A program made the position numbers and the translations under genes. DNA of 64,000 nt from Bimastos eiseni (lineage: Eukaryota > Annelida > Clitellata > Crassiclitellata > Lumbricidae): assembly GCA_959347315.1 (NCBI GenBank), contig OY365811.1, positions 29,947,904 through 30,011,903 of the forward strand, read 5' to 3'. Positions 25,960-39,700 of the stretch are shown one piece after another (within the stretch, counting starts at the first letter, position 1; each line of letters opens with the position of its first letter). The notes below the pieces were generated by a model. The model had not been told where the DNA came from. It was given only the letters and a program-made list of their open reading frames with translations, and did no database searches.

Positions 25960-26290
25960 AGGGTGGTGGTCCTGGTGGAGGAAATATCTTGTTGCCACTA
26001 TAAAAGATGGAGAGAGACAGAGGAGGTAGAATGGTCACATATTGAGAAGGTATTCCATATGAAGAACTTTTTTGGTAGGAGGGACGGAGGGAAGTAGAAT
26101 GAGAGACCTACCATACCTGGTAGACTGATGCTACTGGATTGCTGGACTGGATGACGGTGGATGGCTACAGGAAACTGAGGGAGAAAGCATCGAGAGGAGT
26201 GACACCGTTGTTCTTTTGAACTTGCCGAGAGTTCTTTTGAACTTGCCGAGAGGCAGAGAACCTGAAGAAGGAGGATAAAGGGAATCTAGC
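25960..26290 (+). mobile_element. LINE ORF2 fragment
   Basis: A degraded stretch with an RWSHIEKVFHMK-like reading followed by short frames ending in FELAERQRT. It shares its last 120 bp with the fragment at 15480-15700 (both end in AACTTGCCGAGAGGCAGAGA-like sequence). The short direct repeat GTTCTTTTGAACTTGCCGAG occurs twice near 26207-26247. Confidence 0.55.
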
Positions 26291-29200
26291 CAATTCGTAC
26301 ACTGCTCACCTTGTAGTGCTAAGATGAAACCTTCTCAATATGAATATGGAGCTGGAAAGTACAGATAAGAGGCAGTTCTTTGTGGACGGCATCTTCAGCG
26401 TTAGACATTTGTGCCTTTTAAATGCAGATGAATTGTATGTACAACTAAGTCGGTTGTCAGACAAAGAGTTTTTTGATAGTTTGAATTCCCTGTTTGGGAG
26501 CTTTCTGTCTGTGGGGATTCATGTAGAATTTCTGTACACTTACCTGTGACTTTGATGCCACTTGTGTCACTGGCATACATTGATAGAGCTAAATACATGG
26601 GTTGACATGACACGACACATATACGCTTACATACATACGTTTACAGTACACATACATTGCTGCTGCACCTGGGGCAATGCACGAAATGTGCACCCCATGT
26701 CCAAAGTCTAAACTAGATTTTTAAATGGAGAGCATATACGGCATTTACTGGTAGTTATTATTATGCTTCCTCAATTTTCTATCCTCTCAGCCACATACAT
26801 GCCAAAGAGCAAAGTTCCCCTACTGCAACCCTTTGCCACTCCTCTGATACACAGGACTTCATCAATGTGATACCACATATACAATTATACATGTAAACAT
26901 TTAGACAGTTCCCAACCTGCTTTGTGTCTGCTTATATGCTCTGTTAGACATGAAACTAAATTCTTTACGGCTTGTATTACTTTATGATAGTGTTCTTCTT
27001 ATATAAGGTGTTCTGTTAGTTCTGTTTAAAAATCTTTTGGTGCGTGAACCTTTTATGGATAAAAACATTAAGTCTTAAAGAAAAATCACAGTAGAGCTAC
27101 CTGCCACTTTATAAAATTGATTTGACTGCAAATGCCAGTTTTGTGTACTAGTAGACGTACATATGTACATAAGCAAACGCACAGATACACGTACATGCAT
27201 ACACACATAAACACATAATATTGGCTATGTAGTTATACATGCAATTCATATGCATACACACAATTCATCATGTTCATTGCAAAAATTTATGTAGCTCCTT
27301 TTCAAGGTTACTACTCAGGAGGTCTCCCGAACCCATAAACACATAATATGAACAATATGATCTCTAAATATTCAAGATATATGTCATAAATAATTTAGAA
27401 GACAGAGGAATGCACTTGAGTTCCATTTGATTTGTCTGTGCCAGACTTTTGACCTGAATAACCGCAGACTCAGTTAAACTTAACATTCTATTTTTATTAG
27501 CAACTAAACACCAGGCCATCAACCAAAGCTTTATAAAAGTCATCGTTCTAGTGGTCTGTAACTGTTCTTAGACTAGCTGTCCCTTCCTCCCTGTGCAGTG
27601 TTCATCCTGTGTAGTTTTTCTGCCTGTGCATAATTGCATATCTTATTTCTTTCTTCTTTCTAAGTAATCTATTTAATTTTGCTGTGTCAAAAGTCCAAAC
27701 TAATTATGCTGGGACATCCTTGTAACGCTTTCTATGGGTGCTGTATCACTTACCACAATGTAACAAAATCAAGCGCTTTATTTGTAAATTAAAGATATGT
27801 CATAACTGAATTCCTGTTTTTACTGATGTATGGGCAGTGTGGAGCACCCACATAAACGTGTTGTAGTAAGGGACAAAAGAAAAAATGGCCAGATTTATGC
27901 AGCATCTGGTATGAAGGAGGAAGCTTTACATCTTACCACGTGTGCATTATAATCTTACTGGTTATGTTGTGGTGTCACTTTGAATGTATTCGCAGGCTTT
28001 TGTTTCCTTAAAACATTTGCAATTTGTTATCAGTCAGAATTAAATAGTTTTTAACATCTGATGTTCTCAACTGGTCCCTTGCTTAGTTTTAGGATATCTG
28101 AATCAATGTTGAAGTGGTTTACATTTTTAAAACAATAATATTTATTTATTTATTTTAAAAATCTTTTAATGTTACTTTTGTGAATGATGTGCACATTGTG
28201 CAGTAAGTACTATTTTGAGGGATTCCTGAAATGCATTTTATAAAGGCCCAGTTACATGCATACGTACATACCTAGTAATGACAACCATGTGTTACAGAGA
28301 TCGTTATATTCTATGGCTGAACTAATTTTGTGATCCACATTGGCTCAATTGCTCTGTGCTATCAGTGCATCAATATTGTGTTGATATAACCTCTGTGCAT
28401 ACTCACATCGACATATATGCTGTTGCCATGAGAGGGTGGCAAAGTAAGTAAAAGGTAATAGGTCTGTTTACATGTGGCAGTATAATAACTGTGAGGCATG
28501 ATTCCAAGGTTGAAGAATCATTCATCTGAAGCAGAAACATAACCACACCATCTCAATAAAAGGACATTTGACCTCCTGAACTGAGTTGCCCAGAATTGGT
28601 ACTGGCTTATAAACCATTACATGATGGAGAAATGAATGAACCAGGTGGCGTTGTCTCCCTTGAAAGATCACCCACCCGTGTACTAACCTAGTTTGCTCAT
28701 GTATATCTGAACCAGATTGATAGCATTTATTTACCGACACCACCATGTCAACGATAATAGTAATTGAACATTTATATAGGGCCACTCAGAGATTCAGAGG
28801 TAATCCTGACCCAAGTCTGGATTGAGCAGTTGCATAGTCTGAAAATGAGAGAATGGATCCAGTGTAACACCCGGATCACGGACAAAGGCAGAGTAAGGGG
28901 CGGCTCAGAATTTAGCATGAAGAAATTCCCTCAATCTTGGCTATGGGCAAAGGCTGGGGTGACATTGGCATATACAGATGAGCAGAGATCCGGGAGGATG
29001 GGTATGTCTAATTGGTCAGTGGTATAGAGTATCTAGAGGAGTGGTGCCAAAAGGGAACCTTGAGGTGTGTCATATGAGATAGAGGCCCAGACCATGAACT
29101 TCTAGATGCTACTCTATCCTATCTAGATGTTTATGCCCAGACAGTGGGGTGAGAGAGATATGAGTGGAACCAAAGCAGGGCAGAGTTGACAATGCTGAAA

Positions 29201-29589
29201 GATTTTGACAAGACGAGTATGCTGTCTGCATAGATCTGCCAACTAAGAAACAAGAGTGGGGAGAGTGATGATCAGTTATTTCCAATGGGTTTCGATTATG
29301 TATTCAGAGATAATCGTTGCTCATATGTCATTATTCTGAATTTAGTTAAATATTTGTACAGCACAGTTCGGTTCAGTATTGCTTTGTGTCTGCTCAAGTT
29401 GCTTCTTAGGTCTTTCTGTGTTGCTGAATGTTTTCTTGTTTCACGTTCTTTTCATCAATGGGCTGATGAGTCTCTCCCTCGATTATTTTATTTGTATTGC
29501 CTCCCGGGCTCACATTGGCATCCACCAAGGTTGACCAGGTCTAGAACCTTCTTCCAAAGCTGCCACAGTAGACAATGTAGACAGTGTCT

Positions 29590-30080
29590 ATGCAGTTTGG
29601 TTCAATGATTGTGGTGTGGAGATCGAAATCACATTTTTTCAGATGCACTTCCGCCTGAGTTGATCCTCATAAATTATTGTATCTTTGTTGCAAGTTACTT
29701 CAACCAATTGCCTTTTACCCTTGTGTTACATGTAATACCACTTGTTACCATAGTCTGGATTTTATGAACATTAAAGCATAGACCATGTTTGCTACTTGCC
29801 TGGTCTAAACAGTTCACTATCTCCTGTGGCTTGCCTCTGAATTTTCCAGCAGAACAATATATTTCTTATTCTTCCTTCCATTGAATTCTACTGTTAGAAC
29901 CATTGAGAACCTCCTTCATTACCATCTCTGCCATGATGTTGAATAGGTGTGTCAAGATCACACAGCCCTGTGTAACCGCTTCTTTCATGATAGTACACCC
30001 ATTACTCTCACCAAGTCTTGTTATTTACATAATCCCTCAAGCATCTTAATGGATATGGAAAGGTATCCCTTGTCTAATAG
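29590..30080 (-). mobile_element. LINE reverse transcriptase fragment
   Basis: The minus strand reads IKMLEGLCK, then VTQGCVILTHLFNIMAEMV and a later SSKHGLCFNVHKIQTM. These match the RT fingers/palm region (QGC.LSP.LFNI) and the block with N..K. that follows the YVDD motif. Stops interrupt the frame. This is a dead fragment in the intergenic region before GALNT. Confidence 0.7.
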
Positions 30081-30765
30081 ACTTTAACATGTATGGGTAA
30101 ACTAACTGGTGACTTGTGTGTGTAATCTATGGATATATTTGATTAAATAATCTATTAAAATTCGTTTCATCACAGAGCTTCACATTGAAACCATTAGTTG
30201 AAAATGTCTGTGTTAAATGTGTAATACTAGTGTGTACGTGGTTTTATTTTAAGGATGTATATTTAAATCGTATTGCAATCTTATTACTGCTTTACAGACA
30301 TTTGGAATCGTCTGTGGACAAAGCCGTGAATAAATGGACTTGACAGTATCCTCGATCTAGGCAACTGTTATCCACAAGCAAAGCAGTTTGAAGCAATTCT
30401 GTGATTGTCAGTTACGTTATTTTTTTGAAGATGAACATGTCCTTGTGTAAATGCAGAAATTATGAATGAATGCCATTCCAAACTGCATTCAGGAATTTAC
30501 TTATTTGAACATAAAGAGTACCGCTATGTCAAATATCGGAGGTAACGGTAATATATTACCGGTAAGGATCATAATTTGAAATCACAATAAACAACAGTTG
30601 CTTTGTTACCAGAAATCAGTGTGTGTTTACTTATTTACATTTCTATAACTTTTAACTTGGCTGATTAAGAGGCGACAACATCTTATTCAGACGTTTGGTA
30701 TCCAGTAAGATATGTATGACATCTCATCTCTTGACTTTCTCAGGAATTGAAATAGCTGTTAGATC

Positions 30766-33700
30766 ATGTTTCGCCGACGACGTGGAACATTGCTTAAGTT
30801 GATCTTGGCAATCGTATTGTTTTGGACGGGCACAATGCTGTACCTCGCCCTTCACAGCCGACAGTCACAGAGGGATGAAGCCGATCGATTGTCAGACAAC
30901 GAAGATCCGCTTGGCTTACGGAAGCAGCAAGGGGCCAGACCCAACCGTGGAGCCGAAGGAGGCATACACACTGCCCGTCATCCAATACTTGAACCTCTTG
31001 ACATGGCCAGACTAAACGTCGGTAAAGGCGAAGGAGACATGGAGCGCAGAAGACAAATGCAGGTCCAGTTGGAGCAGAGACAACTGGAAAATCTGCTCGC
31101 AGGAAAGACGAACTATACGAATGCTCGTGGTGTCACTGCCGTGGATTCAGTCATGCATGTTGGAAACAAGTTGGTATTGGATACGGATGTTGACTCCCTA
31201 GTGCGAAGAGGTCTTATTGTTCCAAAGTGGAACATTGACAAGGAGGTAGCTGAAGATCCAGGTGCACCAGGTATATCAATTGACTTATTTACATTATATT
31301 CACCTGCCACGTGCACAGCTATGGAGAACTATCTATAGTCAAAGCAGAGTCTATGGCAATATCCTTCATTTAGCATATCATCACACTCTAGGCAATAACA
31401 ATATAATCATTATTTAATAACTTCAATTGTTAAAAAAATTTATAACCTGGTTTTAAAATTTGAAATATAAAGTCATCAACGACGTCTTTACTCTCTAATG
31501 TTTACCGGAAAGTGGGTGGAGCCAATTCAAACGGGAAAATTACTGATTTAGTTGCCACATGGGGAATGCAACCAAAAGAAATTAAAATATATAAATTAAC
31601 ATAACTATTTTAAAGAAAATTCAATGGAATGTTAAGTTCTTGTTTAATTAATCAATAACTTATAAGTAACTCTGGTAGTCCTAAATTTATTTGATGAAAA
31701 AATATTATTTTATCCAAAAATTTATTTTATCCAAATAATTATTTTATCCAAAAAGTTATTTTTAGCTATTTGCGGGTGTAATATGTGCCGAGGCAAATAC
31801 TTCCGAATAGTCCAATATTTGGCCGAGGCGAATGTCTGAGGCGATTTCCGGTTATGCCCTAATATCCACCATGGCTTCAATAGCTCTCAAGAATAAGTTT
31901 CAACTAGTCTTAAAAATTGAACTTTAATTATTCTAATTTTTAACATCTATAGCACAATATACATGAAATTCTAGGGGAGAATGGTCAAGCAATCCTGATC
32001 AATAAGAAGGCACTATCTGAGGATGAAAGACGGAAGTTCGACATCGGATGGCAGGCCAATGCGTTCAACGAATATGCAAGCAGCAGCATGTCAGTCCACC
32101 GGACTCTGCCTGATGTCAGAGACACTGAGTAAGAAGCTCCAGATGCAGTAATATAGATCTTGCATGTATACATGCAAATAATAGACAACTGTGTTTACAG
32201 GTTTATGTGAGGAAGGTGGCATCTGAAGGGGGACCGATTATATCTGAATACATTTGTCAGTAACCATACAGAATTTTTGTAGATGTATAAAGTATGCAGC
32301 AGCTTAATTGCATTTGAATTAAATCTGCTTGCTTGCCAATTGTGTGTGGACGAATTACAATTATTCATGATGTGGAGAAAATGTCCTGATGCCAAGATCT
32401 TCGTCATATCGAGATGTTAAGACTGACTCTATCATGCGTGTTGGATTGTTTTGACTTCGATTTGATTGATGTCTCATTAGTAAAATGGTTATTTGATTTG
32501 ATATCCAATCGAATGACTGTCAAATTTTGAGTGCAAATAGACTTTACTAAAAGGAGAATAAAAATACTCTCTTATCCTCCACTTGTAATTTCTACGGCAT
32601 TCGTTTTCGAGGTATTTGCCACAGAAACCTGGAAAAGGGATAGATAATTGGAAATTAGTAACATTAGTGTCTTTGTCATTGAAACCTGAAAATGTTGAAC
32701 ATTGCTGTCTTTGTCATGAAAACCTTAAAAATGGGATGAATAATGTGAAATGATAAAATGTTGCTCTCTTCATTATGAAAAACACCATCAAATGTGAACT
32801 TGGAGATTAATTTTGTGTTGATAATTTTTGAAATAAATTGTCTCTTGACTGAAGATGTCGCCATTTGAAGTACCGAGAGACTCTTCCTGACACGAGCGTC
32901 ATCATCATCTTCCACAACGAGGCTTGGAAGGCTCTCCTTCGCACTGTACACAGTGTCCTCGACCGTTCTCCACCGCATCTCATCAAGGAGATCATACTTG
33001 TTGATGACTTCTCCTCTCATGGTAAGTGTTTAGTGACACCAGTGGTCTTCTCACAACTGTGCTTGGAGTTTTGATTCCCAGTGCATCAGGAGATTATGTG
33101 TACTTTGTTGAGCCACCTTGTAAACCTTCCGTAAAAAGTACCTAATCTGGTAGTTAAACTGGTCTTGTGCTGATTGTGCATGAGCAAACTAATTCTCTAA
33201 CCAGGATCATGTTATAATGGACTAGACAATTACCTTATAGTATTTTACCAAGTCACTTTCACGTAAAACTAATGTCCAATTTCTTATTTCAGAGTGGCTG
33301 TTCTTTTCAATCTCATTTTAGTATATTCTAGTACTTTTTGTCTGTTTGATGCTTGCCATAATGCAGATCATCTGACTTGCACTTCAGACTTCTATACGTA
33401 TTATTTTGCTTCTTGTGGATTCAGCATACTTTCTTGAAATTTCTGCTTCTTTTTTTAACTGTAGATCACTTGAAACGGCAATTGGAGGACTACATGGCTC
33501 AGCTTGGCAAAGTGAAAATATTGCGGGCAAAGAAGCGCGAAGGACTGATACGTGCGAGGCTCATGGGAGCCGCTGCAGCAACTGGTGAAGTGCTGACGTA
33601 CCTCGATTCACACTGTGAATGCACTTTAGGTAGAGAAAGCTGTTATTGATCTGAGGTGTACAACTGTACATGCTTGTCATAGATGGGCTGGGAACAATGA

Positions 33701-36700
33701 GTGTGTGGTACGGTGGCCGATTGGTTAGAGCGGTCGGGCAGTAATGCGCTTAGTGGGCAGGTTCGACCCTTGTCCTAGGCATCACTGTGTAGGGACCTTG
33801 AGCAACCCTTCACACACAATTGCTCTGCATTACAGCTGCAGTTTCGAGGCATTTGCACTTCTGAGCAATAAATGTTGGAAGAAGGGCGGTATCAAATTTC
33901 AGAATTAAAAAAATGAGACATCTCATCATTCTTCCATCAAAAAATGGTATCTTCTGCAGCTACAAGGCAGCAGTTCAGAGCTGTCATCTATAGGCCACAT
34001 CTGGGGACCCACCAAGTAACTCACTGCAGCCCTTGTGCACACCAGCCCCATCTCCTCTCAGCTGCACCTGATAATCCCTTGTTTGTCTCTTCATCTAAGA
34101 GCCAGACCCAGACATAGCAATGTGAATGCCTTCTGACAGATATCATCCTTGTGGCCAGATACTGTTTGACTTCATCCGGAACAGGGTCGTTCTCTCATTG
34201 GCTTGATCATGTTGCTCTTGAGGGCTTCAACATGTGGCTTTGGATTTTGGATGGTGATGTGTTTTCTGCACCAACATGTGGATGCTCTCATGTTTTGCCA
34301 ACTTGGCTGAACACTCAGCAGTGAGTAATATCAATGCCCACAATACAGAGCAGCTCGGCTCAGCTAAGGAACAATACATTAAACTTTAATGCACGTGCAC
34401 GAGGTAGGCATGTAATATTGGTGAAATCAATCTGGAAAGTAGTCGTCACAACAGCAAATTGCCACATGACCTTTGGTCGATAGTGCATTCACCAAAAGTT
34501 ACTAGCTTTACTTATGCAGCCCTTGCTAGATGCAAGTATCATGAAGCTCAGAGACTGCATTAAGAGATCTTGTGTTGTCAACTCGATTCTTGTGAAAGGG
34601 AGGGCACATAAAAGCACAGTTATAGGAGTTATGTATGAACTCTATGTCTCTTCACGCCTTTTCAGATGGTGTGCAATACATTACAATCCCACATGATTAT
34701 TTCTTTAAAAACAACGACAGGCATATATTTAATACCAGCTAACCAGTGGGCTGCTCAGATATCAATGCTATTTCAGCTGATTTTTTAACTAACTGATACG
34801 AAAGTGTTTTCTCACATATGGAGTTTTCCAACTAAGGCATGGTCAATTTGGTCATGCATGGTTTATGCAGATCTTGATGATGGTCATGAAACATTGGCAT
34901 ACCCTTTATGCTCAGCAGGATTTTAAACGCATTTAGTGTATCCAATATCTACATAGATTTAAAATTAACACCATACCATACATATCTGGTTACATTACAA
35001 TTTTTTACATGACATTCATGGTTGTTCAGGTTGGCTTGAGCCACTTCTCGATCGTATTGCTGAGAATAAATCCAATGTTGTGACGCCTGTCATCGATGTT
35101 GTTGATGATACAACACTTCAATACAAATATGGAAGCGCTCGTTCCACAAACCTCGGTGGATTTGATTGGAGTCTACAGTTCAACTGGCATGCTATTCCTG
35201 AACGTGTACTGAAATATCGAAAAACTGAAGTGGAGCCGCTAGAGTAAGTTTCATTGGTAGCAGAAGTGTCTGGACAAGTTGTACTTCAAGTAGACATTTC
35301 TTTATGTGCAGAGGCAGAAATTTATTTATTTATTAATGTTTAGTTGAAAGAATGTGGGGCATTTAATCATTTTCTAAAATTACTTAAATCTTGCAGCAGA
35401 ATGATGCAGAGACTGCATTGTGGTAAACACTCAAATTGAGCACTTAATTGTGTGATAGCAACTTTTGAATGAAGTTACTTGCACAAGTAACAAATGCAAA
35501 GCTCAGACATTCTTTCTTCCTGCTTTGCAATTGTTCTTTTTACAAGTGGCTAAAGCAATGATTCCCAACCTTTTTTGGCTTGTGGCACAACGCTAAGGAA
35601 GAATAAAATTTTCGCGGTACACTTAACAATACTTACCATTTTTAAAATCTATTTGTCATTATTATCTAACAATATTCCAATTTTATTATTCTAACTGTCT
35701 AATAATACTCCAGTCTAGTGATTTAGTCTATTCTAAAAATTATAATTATCTAATATAGATTTGCTTTTAAAAAACCCATTATATATCTCTGTGTAGAGTT
35801 TTGTTTTGAGTCATTATTAATTAATAACATATTAGAATTTTTCCGTGGCACAGTTGCAAAGTTTCTCGCGGCACACTAGTGTGCTGCGGCACACAGGTTG
35901 GGAATCACTGGGCTAAAATGTAATTTATGGTTGTTTTTTTTAAAAATAGCTTTGGGAATCACTGGGCTAAAATGTAATTTATGGTTGTTTTTTTAAAAAT
36001 AGCTTACTCCCTTAAAAAGCTGATGTTGTTTTCCCATTCACTTTTAGTACATGCTCATTATCATTGAGTTGATAGTCATTTTTAAACTCTCAGTTCACGG
36101 AAATTGTATCAGAATAACTCGTCTATACATAGATATTTATACTTCCACTGTGGTTTTGTAGGAGTCCCACAATGGCAGGTGGACTGTTTTCAATTAGTCG
36201 GGAATACTTTGAATACCTTGGTAGCTATGATCCTGGAATGGAGATCTGGGGTGGCGAGAACCTGGAAATGTCCTTTCGAGTAAGTCCATCAGGAAGAAGT
36301 TTCTTTAAAAATGTTAGATGCTGTTGAAAGGCAAGACAGGCACTGTACAAATGAACAGTTACATCACATTTTTGAAAATGAAAACATTCAACAACTATAC
36401 TACTACTGTGGTTACTATAATAAATCAATATTATTACACTGATGATTATTATTACACTTATGATTATTACACTTATGATTATTACACTTTTTTCCAAGAT
36501 GAAATCTAGGTAGTGCAGAACTATATGCAGTAGTGTAGTGGGACAGGAACGCGGGGGAACGCCGTTCCCGCACTTTTTACCAGGGAGGGAACGCGATCCC
36601 TCACTATTTTGCAGCATTTTTGCTGAAATAAATGAACAAAGAAGACTCACAGTTTCAACTGCTTACTTACTGGAGTCTTTCGCAGATATATTTATATCTG

Positions 36701-39700
36701 TGTTGGCTTTATACTAAATATTCTATGTAAATGGCGTCTCAGCGTCTCTGTGTTGTAATTTTGTAAATAAAAGCTAATGATAAATAAAAATAGTACAGTA
36801 GTACTGTAATAATTATAACAAGTTAACAAGTAACAACAATAAATTAATAATTGAGAAAAAAATTAAGCCTAATATGAAGCGGAAACAGCTGCCACAGGAA
36901 AGTAAACTTACAAGCTTCTTCAGCAAGAAGTCAAAGGCACAGTCACCATCTGTTCTCACCGAACAATCTACAGATCAGCAGTCTACAGCCGTGGCACTGG
37001 AAACCAAAGTAACCAAACATTTTGATTCTCTTGAACCTTTTGTTACATTAACTGATTCAACGCCAACTACAGAGAATGCTTTCCCAGATGTCTGGACTAC
37101 CGACCAGTGGGCTCAACAAAAGAAGGATTATCCTTGGTTGGACTGCCGTGATGGAAAACTTGGATGCAAGATATGTAAAAAAGGGGCTCTGTCTATCTAC
37201 ACGCAGCAAGGGGTTTCTATTGCAGTGGAATGGAAGGAGTATACTGTGTCATACTATGGTGATAGCTTGCAGTCAAAGCTAACATCACTGCGAAAGAAAA
37301 TTAGCAGGCACAAAGAATCCATGTCACATATTACCGCATCCAAGATTTGTTCAATGGCTGAGAAGCAAACAATTGAGAAACAGGTGGATACAATGAACGA
37401 GGCAGACATTGCAAAAACGGAGAAAGTTTTGTGAACCGCTTATTTTCTGGCAAAGGAAGACAGACCATTCTCAGATCATCCGCATCTCTTAGAATTACTG
37501 AAAGTGAATGGGGTTCATCTTGGAATTGGTTTACATTCACGGTTTACAGCCACGAACATGGTAGATCACATCGCGAGAGATATGCGCAAATGTGCGTGTG
37601 ACCAAATACAAAGGGTGGAAGGCAATATATCCATACTGATTGATGAATCAGCCACTCTCAGTAATAAGTCTACACTGATTGTGTATTTGAAATGTCAGTC
37701 GACTATGAATGGGGAACCTCACTTTATGTTTCTTGACTTAATTGAACTGGAAGACCAATGTGCCATGACAATATTTGAGTCTCTTCTCAGATGCCTTGCT
37801 TTTCATGGATTTGACGACGATTACCTGAGAAATCATTTCGTTGCATTCGCAAGTGATGGGGCCAGTGTTATGCTCGGCAGAAAGTCTGGCGTCGCTAGTA
37901 TGATTGTGGATAAATATCCTATTGTTATAGTCTGGCACTGCTTGAATCATCGGTTAGAACTAGCGGTGTCAAATGCGATCAAGGAAGTTACAGTAATAAA
38001 TCACTTCCAAGCGTTTTTTGATAAACTGTATTCGATTTATAGCCGTTCGCCAAAAAATCAACACGAACTTGACAGTTGTGCTGACGAAATTGGTCAACAA
38101 CTGAGGAAAATTGGAAGAATTTTTGGCGTGCGATGGATCTCGAGCTCTTATCGAACTGTGTCAGCTGTATGGAAGAATTACCAGTCGTTGTGCATGCATT
38201 TTGAGAATGCTTCCTGTGACACAGAGAAATTCTCAAGATCGAGCATCATTTCTTGGACTGTTGAAACGTATTCAATCCCCAGAATTTGTTGTTGACCTCG
38301 GGCTTATGCATGATGCATTACATGAGCTGTCGAGTTTATCGCTTCTGCTGCAGGAACGTGGAACGTCAGTATTATATGCTGACAAGCTGATTCATCGCAG
38401 CATTAGAGTTTTGGAAACGATGAGAGAGAAACATGGCATTAAGACTCGAGAGGCAATGGACGCTGCCGAAAATTTAATATTTCGTGGTATAACTCTTGCC
38501 AAAAATAACAAGTTACTCACCATAAATCACAAACAGTTTTTTACCAGTCTGGTGAACAATATGCAAGCAAGGTTGTTTACAACACAGTCATCACAAGTAA
38601 GCAGTGAGATTGACAAGAAATCAAACACATGTAAGCAGCAGTACGAAGACTTAATGCGACAGTTTGGTGTGCTAGATGAAACAACATGGCCTTCAGAGAT
38701 ACCCCCTGGCTTTGGTGAAGATGAAGTGACAGAACTGTGCACAAGATTCTCTTTGCCGCGTGTCTTAACAGTGAATGCAATCCGCGATTATGTTGATGAC
38801 GGTGGCCGGAGAATGCCTGCTGACTTAAAGCCTCTGATGAACTGTATGCGTATTATTCCGTGCAGCACAGCTGAATGTGAACGAGGCTTCAGCCACATGA
38901 ACATCATTGTCAGTGACTCACGCAGTAAGCTTCTTGTCTCTCACGTGTCGTCGTTGATGTTTATTAAGTTGCATGATCCGCCACTGAGGTCCTGGAATCC
39001 AACCAGGTACGCAAAAACGTGGCTGCGGAAACATCGGTCTGCGATGGATACACAAACAAGAGTGGCTTCACTGAATCCATCAGAAGACTAGACTGAAGAT
39101 CCACTGTGGCAATTCCTCTGACTGTAGTTACTGACTCACTGACAGACTGATGACAGTGACTGTACTTTAGCATTAAGCCTGTACTATCTGTACAGGTATG
39201 GAAACTGTTTGAATACTTGAATACAATATGTTACAAATAACAAATTTCTATGTATAAATTTACATAATTACATTTATTAATTTGTTTGTTATTTTTATAC
39301 ATTCAACAGTTTCAAAAATAGCAGCGCTCACACTATGCAAAATTCTTGCAAGATTGCACTTTATGCTACAGTTGCTACTTCAATTTCCAGGCGTTCCCCC
39401 ACTTCATTTCTTAGGACTACACCACTGACTATATGCTACAAGAAAGTAACTAGTATAGCATACCTCTAGAGTTTGTAAGGTCCTGTGATGTGCTTTAAAA
39501 GGTTGTCAGTGATATGGTTAACAGTTATGGAAAGATGTTTGAAAAGGAAAAAAATTTGCTTTCAATCTGTATTGTTTTATGTATGTAATCTGACACTTGC
39601 TATAGTATCTCAAACTGTTCAACTGTTCAAGTATCTCACAAAAGTGCTTTGTTCGCTGTTTGATATTATGCTAAATAAGAAGATTAGATAACAAAGCAAT

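Larger units (their letters stand above)
24496..30743. other. Intergenic, upstream of GALNT
   Basis: Contains the LINE fragments at 25960-26290 and 29590-30080, an AT dinucleotide run near 25470-25495 and otherwise anonymous AT-rich DNA. Non-coding leader exons of GALNT should lie here or further left, since the ATG exon starts with a splice acceptor, but I could not identify them. Confidence 0.5.

Noticed and set aside
28522..29027. Overlapping ORFs of 87 aa on both strands
   Set aside because: No recognisable domain, no splice context, and opposite-strand overlap; probably chance in anonymous DNA.
33701..33790. tRNA gene
   Set aside because: A- and B-box motifs are present, but no proper cloverleaf closes, and a SINE body and A-rich tail follow.
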